From G965197715 sp965247615 (GTDB taxonomy: Bacteria; Chloroflexota; Dehalococcoidia; Lucifugimonadales; UBA1127), in the NCBI GenBank assembly GCA_965247615.1, contig OZ252022.1, positions 1,798,001-1,862,000 on the forward strand: a stretch of DNA of 64,000 nucleotides, given 5' to 3'. Positions within the stretch are counted from its first letter, which is position 1. Each line of letters opens with the position of its first letter. The notes beneath the pieces are model-generated. The model saw only the letters and a list, made by a program, of their open reading frames with translations. It made no database searches and was not told where the DNA came from. Made by a program: the position numbers and the translations under genes. Positions 59,048 through 64,000 of this stretch are shown here, in pieces.

Positions 59048-59076
59048 GATGTACCATAGGCATTGTCATATGTCAA
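59048..59076 (-). promoter_or_regulatory. sigma70-like promoter for the amidohydrolase gene
   Basis: On the minus strand TTGACA (59076-59071), 17 bp, then TACATC (59053-59048). The ATG lies 45 bp downstream. Confidence 0.6.
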
Positions 59077-59219
59077 GGCGAGGGGGAGTGCCCCGGACTC
59101 ACCACCTAGACCACAACGACGATCTGATCCCGTAGCTCGTTTAGCCTTGCTACGATGCTCAAAACCGCATTGCCGATTCGGGTGGTAGCTTCGATTTGAT
59201 TGTTCTCGCCTGGTTGATT

Positions 59220-59810
59220 GTCATCTAATTGTTTTTGCGGAAAAGTGAAGCTGGCCGGATCTCCCACAGATAGGGGACGCTATGAGTGTTTTTTCGAGGC
59301 ATGGCGACCTCCTTGGCCGGGCAAGTCTCCTGAGCGGGTCGCTGGCGCGACGGCCATGTGGGGGGAGGGTTGCGGGGTCGTTGCGGGCGGTCGGATGTAC
59401 GGGAGGGCACCCCGCGCTGAGGCGGTGTCAGCGGCTGGACCGGCTTCGTAGGACCAGGAACGACATCGCTCCGACGGCGGCCGAGGCACGACGAGCCCCG
59501 CTGGCGCGGCGACGCCCGCCGGCCACGGCTCCACACGTCGGGGCAACTTGCGCCCCACATTGTCAGAACAAAGTCCGGGCCGGTGAGAGTGGGCACGTCG
59601 GCGCCGGTACGGCGCCCGCGCCTCCGCTCCCCCGCTGTCTCGCCGGGTCGCTGGCGGTCGCTGCGCGACGGCTTTGTGGGGGGAGGGCTGCGGGGTGGCC
59701 ACATCGGACCGGTTGTCTACGGTGTCCCACCTTCCTGGCCGCCTTCATCGGCGGTTGATGTACGTAAGAGTAGAACATATATGCTGCACAGACAAGAGGC
59801 GGATGGCACA
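59220..59810 (-). repeat. dispersed element, shortened copy B
   Basis: Matches the leader block at 18690-19200 over about 450 bp, including GGACCGGCTTCGTAGGACCA and GGCCGCCTTCATCGGCGG. The leader site AAGGAGGTCGCC-ATGCC opens a 25-codon frame (59302-59225) MPRKNTHSVPYLWEI... that ends RKNN and matches the tail CCAGCTTCACTTTTCCGC also seen at 14518-14535. The internal gene of the long copy is deleted. Three GTCGCTxGCGCGAC repeats lie in and next to this block. Confidence 0.75.
59335..59385 (+). repeat. GTCGCTGGCGCGAC stem-loop plus G-rich repeat (one of about six)
   Basis: GGGTCGCTGGCGCGACGGCC then ATGTGGGGGGAGGGTTGCGG. Other copies lie at about 14264-14313(-), 14405-14460(-), 19190-19245(+), 59641-59700(+) and 59865-59900(+). 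GTCGC and GCGAC form a short stem; the G-runs are conserved in most copies. Confidence 0.6.
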
Positions 59811-59934
59811 GGGGGCCGGGGTGAGGGATGCGCTGCGCCGCGCCGCCCGGTGGATTCCCGCCTTCGGTCGCTGCGCGACAGCTTTGTGGGGGGAGGGTTG
59901 AGGAGCGGACGGGGCGGGTGGGGCGGACGGGGGG

Positions 59935-60168
59935 CTACGCGCCCGGGGCCATTGCCTGGTCGAAGGCGGCTTGGCGGCCCTGGGTGCGCTGGACGCGCTG
60001 GGCCGCCTGGTACATGGAGGCGTGCGGCGGGAGCTCGAAGGGGTTGTTGGCGAGGAGGTGGGCGATGGTGCGGAGCTGGAGCTTGGGGTAGTCGCGCTGC
60101 CAGATGTCGGGGATGGTACTGTCTACTGTCCTATCAGGCCCACCAACGCGCCTGGTAGATACCACCAT
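59935..60168 (-). pseudogene. C-terminal fragment, possibly of a DNA methyltransferase
   Basis: About 62 codons ending IPDIWQRDYPKLQLRTIAHL, LANNPFELPPHASMYQAAQR and VQRTQGRQAAFDQAMAPGA. The PKLQLRTI..LL...FELPP pattern resembles the tails of some adenine-specific DNA methyltransferases, from memory only. No start or methyltransferase core is present upstream, so this is a remnant. Confidence 0.35.
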
Positions 60169-60442
60169 TTTCGAGATGTGGCTAGGCAGCCTGTCAAGGC
60201 ACCGAGGCCTCTCGATTCCTGCATTGTGATGCGGTGGGATGGGGTAACGTAAAGAGCGTCACGCTAACCCGACCTACTTACGCATCCGCCTCTCCCTGCG
60301 TCTCCCCCTTCGGCATCAGGACCCTCGACATATCCCACTCCTTGCCGACAGCAACAGCTGTTCTTGGATTGGGAGCAGGACTGTCATTTCGCCAATTGTC
60401 CAGCCTCCGGGGTTCACCCCAGAATTGGCAATTGGACGAAGC
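60169..60442. other. intergenic region in the island
   Basis: 274 bp before the DUF2806-like gene's end. A minus-strand frame ends VLMPKGETQGEADA near 60280; I cannot assign it. No repeat seen. Confidence 0.35.
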
Positions 60443-61315
60443 CTACGCTGTTACTTCTTCAACCTCAAACCCCATCCCCCGCCAGAAATTCGAAACTTCG
60501 TCAAAATACCCGTCCAAATAGGGAAACTCTTCATCCAAATATAGTTTCAGTATCTCTTTGCCTGCGTTCGTTAGGTCATACATTCCAATTCCAATAGCAC
60601 AATCTGAATTGGTAGGGCGCAGCGATAGAATTCGGTTACCATGCGAAAAGCGAACTGTCTCCCCATCGAGGTGGAGCGTGAGCAAGATTCCATAAGGACG
60701 CTCTTGGAGCAGACCCAGGGATTGGAAGTCTCCGAAAGTATGGTAATTCACCCCCACTTCACCTGACCCAAATGAAAGGAACTCTGGCGAATACAAATTT
60801 GGACTTTTGCCTAAGACCAAAAAGCAATCGTCATCACCGGGGTCAGCACCTCGCCAAGCTACAGCCCTGAGTTTCAGGAACTCACGAAGATCATTGGGCG
60901 ACAGGTCTTTCGCTACTGAAACCGCCCGACTAGATACCGATCCAGGTTCGCTCACCTCCTCAGCAAGGATGCGGCCAAGCAGATCACGGAGTTCTTCAGT
61001 AGTAATGAATCTGGATGCCTCTAACGCGGCGCCAATGACAGATGTGTCCTGTTCGGCGTGCAGCATGAAATGGTGCCCGAAATCTTCTGCGGGAGAGAGT
61101 TGTTGAGCTTTCTCAAGTACCGCTGCGACATTCTCTCTGATCCCAAACGCAAATGCCGTAGCCAAATATCGCGCAGCCGTGGGAGACCATCCTAAACGGT
61201 GCGTCCAAAATTCCAAGGATTGTTCCCCAAGTGCGAGTTTTCCCTCTCCTGTCGCCTTTACCTCTTCACGCAACTTCCACTTTGCGGGGATAAACCCAAG
61301 TAAGTGTTTCAGCAC
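60443..61315 (-). CDS. DUF2806-like protein
   Basis: 290 residues from GTG 61315, seven bases after AGGAGG; the longer TTG start at 61351 lacks a ribosome site. The N-terminal VLKHLLGFIPAKWKL is followed by a helical region, then LRDLLGRILAEEVSEPGSVS and LKLRAVAWRGADPGDDDCF, which I associate with DUF2806, a family of unknown function seen in phage-defence-like and accessory regions. No catalytic motif can be named. Composition is much more A+T-rich than the surrounding chromosome, so the gene was probably acquired. Confidence 0.6.
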   Translation of the reverse strand: MLKHLLGFIPAKWKLREEVKATGEGKLALGEQSLEFWTHRLGWSPTAARYLATAFAFGIRENVAAVLEKAQQLSPAEDFGHHFMLHAEQDTSVIGAALEASRFITTEELRDLLGRILAEEVSEPGSVSSRAVSVAKDLSPNDLREFLKLRAVAWRGADPGDDDCFLVLGKSPNLYSPEFLSFGSGEVGVNYHTFGDFQSLGLLQERPYGILLTLHLDGETVRFSHGNRILSLRPTNSDCAIGIGMYDLTNAGKEILKLYLDEEFPYLDGYFDEVSNFWRGMGFEVEEVTA

Positions 61316-61449
61316 TCCGGTGCCTCCTTCAAGAACTGTCAACACGAACAAATGGCGCGTTCATTGAGCAGTGTTTGGGGTAGTGTATGTTGGGTGGACA
61401 AGTCCGATTATTTTCTTGGTGATAGTGGCTTCGTCTCTGCATATAGGGA

Positions 61450-61803
61450 CTAGGCAACGTGATCTGCTCCCCATTTTCTATGCGAGCCATATTGCGAGTC
61501 TTGTGGAGCTCTGGGCGTGGATACGACGACGGCCAGAAGGGCCAGTACTGCGACGTATCCGGCCCGCGCGGCCAAGTCGAGGAACCAGAGCATGTGGCAA
61601 CTTGCAAGCGCCGCTACGAACGCCTCCTCAGGATCCACGGCAGCTCCGTCCGCGTAAGGCAGCGGGACGACGGAAGGCGACGCTGACGCTGGCACGACAG
61701 CGCCGCCGTCGAATTCCCACTGGTGCGCTCGGGAGTAAGCGCGGGCCGGGAAGTCGGCTTCTTCGCTACGCCGCCAGCTAACTATTGCGGTATGGACAGA
61801 CAC
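61450..61803 (-). pseudogene. OsmC-family gene, 3'-truncated
   Basis: From GTG 61803 the frame gives HTAIVSWRRSEEADFPARAY, SRAHQWEFDGGAVVPASASP and VDPEEAFVAALASCHMLWFL, the start of a normal OsmC peroxidase with the first catalytic Cys. After DLAARAGYVA the sequence becomes unrelated, and the second half with the second Cys is missing. It cannot be a functional peroxidase. Confidence 0.72.
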
Positions 61804-61828
61804 GAAGTCCTCACCCACTCGGTCAGGG

Positions 61829-62068
61829 TTAGACGAGGGGCGGTAGGCTGTTCGCGAGATCACGTCCACAGGTAGCCGGGGGCAGCTGCTTGCCGTCATC
61901 CCGATAGAGCTTAACCGCATCGTCTACGATGTGGCAGAGCTCCTCAAACACTTGCCGCTCGTCGTCGCCGTGGCACCCACCGTATATCAGGCCCGGAGCG
62001 CTCCCAACGTAGCATTGGTCATCTTCGGACCATTCGACGATCTTGACGTACCAGGCGCTGTCCTTCAT
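61829..62068 (-). CDS. hicB: HicB-family antitoxin (complete HicAB module)
   Basis: 79 residues from ATG 62068, whose ATGA overlaps the hicA stop. YVKIVEWSEDDQCYVGSAPG, LIYGGCHGDDERQVFEEL and a long helix form the partial RNase-H-like fold of HicB. It lacks the C-terminal DNA-binding domain seen in the split hicB at 4155, so autorepression, if any, would act differently. It should neutralise the HicA toxin encoded just upstream. Confidence 0.85.
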   Translation of the reverse strand: MKDSAWYVKIVEWSEDDQCYVGSAPGLIYGGCHGDDERQVFEELCHIVDDAVKLYRDDGKQLPPATCGRDLANSLPPLV

Positions 62069-62262
62069 TCTCCGGCCTCCTCAATTGTGGCCCTTACGGC
62101 ACGGACTTGGTAGTTCCTTGCGTCACTCCCCAGGTTGCCCAAAATCGTAACAGGCCTCAACACGTTTGGATGCACAAAGTTCCGATGGTTGCCTCGGCCT
62201 CCCCGGTTGACGAAGCCCGCGCGTTCCAAATCGGACACTGACTCGCGGACCTTTGGCGGCAA
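62065..62262 (-). CDS. hicA: HicA-family toxin (mRNA interferase)
   Basis: 65 residues, dsRBD-like fold. MPPKVRESVSDLERAGFVNR and GGRGNHRNFVHPNVLRPVT hold the catalytic H26 in the G-x-H motif. TTG 62262 is the apparent start, so translation may be weak, as expected for a toxin. Its stop overlaps the antitoxin ATG by four bases. It cleaves mRNA when free. The pair lies 80 bp from tRNA-Gln. Confidence 0.87.
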   Translation of the reverse strand: MPPKVRESVSDLERAGFVNRGGRGNHRNFVHPNVLRPVTILGNLGSDARNYQVRAVRATIEEAGE

Positions 62263-62341
62263 AGCTGGCTCTCGTTAGCGGATGGGCCTACTGGCCGAAT
62301 AGCACGAGCCTGAACCGAGAAAGCACCGAAGATTGCGCAGG

Positions 62342-62415
62342 TGGTGGCTGCCCGGCCAGGATTCGAACCTGGGTCAGGGGATCCAAAGTCCCCTGTGCTA
62401 CCGCTGCACCACCGG
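62342..62415 (-). tRNA. tRNA-Gln (anticodon TTG)
   Basis: On the minus strand: acceptor TGCCCGG/CCGGGCA, D-arm TGGTGCAGCGGTAGCAC, anticodon stem GGGGA/TCCCC with loop CTTTGGA (anticodon TTG), T-arm with GTTCGAATC, discriminator G and an encoded CCA (62342-62344). It reads CAA. Without CCA it spans 62345-62415 (71 nt). Confidence 0.95.
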
Positions 62416-62526
62416 GCAAGGGAGGGGTTGAGGGGGCGTCGCGGGGACGGGTGCGCGGTTCCATTGTAGGGGCAATGCGCGGGTCGGGGCAATGCGAGAT
62501 GGCTCGCATGCCGTCGATGGGGGCGA

Positions 62527-63663
62527 CTAGAGGGCGTAGAGGCGGGCGCAGTTGTCCCAGAGGACCTTGCGTTTGGTGGAGGGCGAGAGGCCCTGGAGGG
62601 CGAGGAACTCGTCGATGGCGTGGGGGTAGGCGGAGTCCGGGTGGGGATAGTCGGTGGAGATGACGAGGCAGTCGTCGCCCAGGCGGTTTACGGCGTCCTC
62701 GGCGAGGTACTCGTCGACGTCGACGGAGCCGAAGCACTGGCGCAGGAAGTACTCTGACGGCTTGAGGTCCAGCTTGAGGTCCTCCGCCTGGCCGAACTTT
62801 TCCCACTGATCGTCGAGGCGATAGAGCCACCAGGGGAGCCAGCTGCAATTGCCCTCCAAGAAGGCGACTCGCAGGTTGGGGAAGCGCTGAAGCACGCCGC
62901 CGAGAATCATGCTGCCGGCGGCGAGCATGAGCTCGATGGGAAACACGGTAGCGTGGGAGAGGACGCGCTCGGCGGGGTGGCCGACGAAGCGGCTGCTGAC
63001 GTAGTCCCTCGAGACGGCGCCGGAGGTGCCGTGGAAGCAGGCGGGGACGTTGAGGCGCTGGAGCTCGGCCCAGAGGACGTCGAACTCGGGGTCGTGGACG
63101 TGGCGGCCGGCGATGGGCATGGGGAGCAGGACGACGGTCGCGGCGCCGAGCTCCTCGACGGCGCGGCGCGCTTCGCCGGCGGCGAGGGCCGGGTCGTGCT
63201 GAGGGACGATGGCGGCGCCCCTGAGCCTGGAGGGGTCTTCGGCGCAGAAGTCGCGGAGCCAGTCGTTGAAGGCACGGCACAGGGCGAGGGCGAAGGCGGG
63301 TTCCTGGTCGTCGACGGAGACCATCATGCTGGCGGCGGTGCGAAAGAGGACGGCCACGTCGATGCCCTCGACGTCCATGGCGTGGAGGTGAGAGACAGGA
63401 TCGAACCCGCGCGTCCACCCCTCGCGCATGACGGTCTGCATCTTGTTGTCCAGCGGGGCGTTCATCTTGAGCACCTGGGGTACGGTGCGCCAGGGGGGAA
63501 TGGGCCGGCCGTCCAGCAGCCAGTCGGCGTAGTGGCCCGGTTGGTTGCTGCGGGAGACGGGTGCGCGGTCGCGGTACTCCGGGGCGATGTAGCGCTGGTA
63601 GAGGTCGGGCGGCTCCATGAGGTGGAGGTCACTGTCCAGTACGCGGAAGCCGTTCTTGGCCAT
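62527..63663 (-). CDS. amidohydrolase_2 family protein
   Basis: 378 residues, the same length as the paralogue at 57867. FRVLDSDLHLMEPPDLYQRY has the D-x-H pair, CFHGTSGAVSRDYVSSRFVG the mid-barrel His, and LVISTDYPHPDSAYPHAID the catalytic Asp. The C-terminal STKRKVLWDNCARLYAL is the usual ending of this subgroup. Cytosolic decarboxylase or hydrolase of a cyclic or aromatic acid; substrate unknown. The ATG is at 63663, and the gene is separated from tRNA-Gln by 111 bp. Confidence 0.9.
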   Translation of the reverse strand: MAKNGFRVLDSDLHLMEPPDLYQRYIAPEYRDRAPVSRSNQPGHYADWLLDGRPIPPWRTVPQVLKMNAPLDNKMQTVMREGWTRGFDPVSHLHAMDVEGIDVAVLFRTAASMMVSVDDQEPAFALALCRAFNDWLRDFCAEDPSRLRGAAIVPQHDPALAAGEARRAVEELGAATVVLLPMPIAGRHVHDPEFDVLWAELQRLNVPACFHGTSGAVSRDYVSSRFVGHPAERVLSHATVFPIELMLAAGSMILGGVLQRFPNLRVAFLEGNCSWLPWWLYRLDDQWEKFGQAEDLKLDLKPSEYFLRQCFGSVDVDEYLAEDAVNRLGDDCLVISTDYPHPDSAYPHAIDEFLALQGLSPSTKRKVLWDNCARLYAL

Positions 63664-63759
63664 GGGCGGTTCCTCAGGATGGCGGGGGCGATGACGTGTC
63701 AGCTTGCAGGCATCTCTATCCGGCGCGGCGGCGGGCGGGTACGGCAGGCTCCACCGCTG

Positions 63760-64000
63760 CTATGGGAGGAAGCTGTCGGTGGGGATGAGCACGGGCATGA
63801 GGGTTTCCCCGCCGTCGTCCGGTTGGCAGTAGCCTTTGATGTAGGCGGAGTCGTCATCGTCCGAGGGCCTGACGTCGCGGCATGCGGGGCAGGACCAGAG
63901 GCTCAGGAGGGTCTGGAACCGGGTGCTCCAGAAGACGTCGAACTCCATGAGAGAGGCGCACTCGGGGCACTGGCACTGCTGTGCTGGAGGGTCAAAGGCC
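63760..64000 (-). CDS. zinc-ribbon protein, C-terminal part (cut by window edge)
   Basis: The visible 80 residues run in one frame off the right edge: CQCPECASLMEFDVFWSTRF, then LWSCPACRDVRPSDDDDSAY ending TDSFLP. Two CxxC pairs suggest a zinc ribbon. The start lies outside the window. Function unknown; such short zinc-ribbon proteins often go with amidohydrolase or dioxygenase genes. Confidence 0.6.
   Translation of the reverse strand, partial: AFDPPAQQCQCPECASLMEFDVFWSTRFQTLLSLWSCPACRDVRPSDDDDSAYIKGYCQPDDGGETLMPVLIPTDSFLP

Noticed and set aside
1..64000. CRISPR array
   Set aside because: No regularly spaced direct repeats with unique spacers were seen anywhere; the only tandem repeat noted is 15 bp twice at 39369-39398.

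Overview
The window is a high-GC bacterial chromosome segment (roughly 60-65% G+C by eye) with densely packed, mostly monocistronic or short-operon genes on both strands. The gene families point to a free-living heterotroph of the Chloroflexota, plausibly a SAR202/Dehalococcoidia-type lineage: paralogous amidohydrolase_2 proteins, ThDP-dependent enzymes, MmgE/PrpD, isocitrate lyase/PEP mutase superfamily, LLM flavin oxidoreductase, Ldh-type dehydrogenase, FAH hydrolase, cupins and many MFS carriers, plus a short archaeal-type PEP carboxylase. This assignment is inference from gene content; no rRNA or marker gene is present. Two tRNAs are seen, tRNA-Arg(TCG) and tRNA-Gln(TTG), both with an encoded CCA end.

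Layout. 1-4.0 kb: two MFS carriers, a small membrane protein and PEP carboxylase. 4.1-6.8 kb: a hicB-type antitoxin gene split by a 2,226-bp element with terminal inverted repeats, a 10-bp target duplication and no recognisable transposase. 6.9-17.2 kb: catabolic genes (MBL hydrolase, GNAT, FAH, MFS, dienelactone-hydrolase-like, a PD-(D/E)XK nuclease, Ldh, a ThDP enzyme, SDR). 17.3-19.8 kb: DUF488 genes, phage-like fragments, a dispersed repeat family and a MITE. 19.9-30.6 kb: an alkaline-phosphatase-superfamily protein, a voltage-gated channel, an ATP-grasp/ammonium transporter/alpha-E cluster in which every gene carries one frameshift, hydrolase, aquaporin and EEP genes. 30.8-35.2 kb: a ThDP enzyme, Gfo/Idh oxidoreductase and double-cupin cluster. 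35.2-37.6 kb: remnants of a SNF2-type helicase (twice) and of mutL around an AI-2E family permease. 37.9-45.8 kb: RNase D, a MITE, an IS5-family element, an N-acyl-D-amino-acid deacylase-like gene, a DUF6282 gene and an ISNCY (IS1202-like) element. 46-59 kb: MFS, DMT, threonine synthase, LLM oxidoreductase, MmgE/PrpD, ICL/PEPM, MscS, cupin and amidohydrolase genes. 59.2-62.4 kb: a decayed island with repeats, a methyltransferase-like tail, a DUF2806-like gene, a truncated OsmC gene and a complete HicAB module beside tRNA-Gln. 62.5-64 kb: a second amidohydrolase and a zinc-ribbon protein cut by the window edge.

The metabolic genes look like dispersed modules for uptake and breakdown of organic acids and amides rather than one recognisable pathway. 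Recurrent sigma70-like promoters of the form TTGACA-N17-TAYxxT precede several genes. The accessory DNA is the most interesting part: (1) the transposase-less cargo element inside hicB, with three copies of a TGTTGCAAAA motif at each end; (2) a repeat family with one long copy encoding a 132-aa protein carrying a GAPKGNTNALKYG motif and two shortened copies, all sharing leader and tail sequences; (3) a 170-bp MITE with 14-16 bp inverted repeats and, in one copy, a 6-bp target duplication. These are read from the sequence by eye; no database search was possible.
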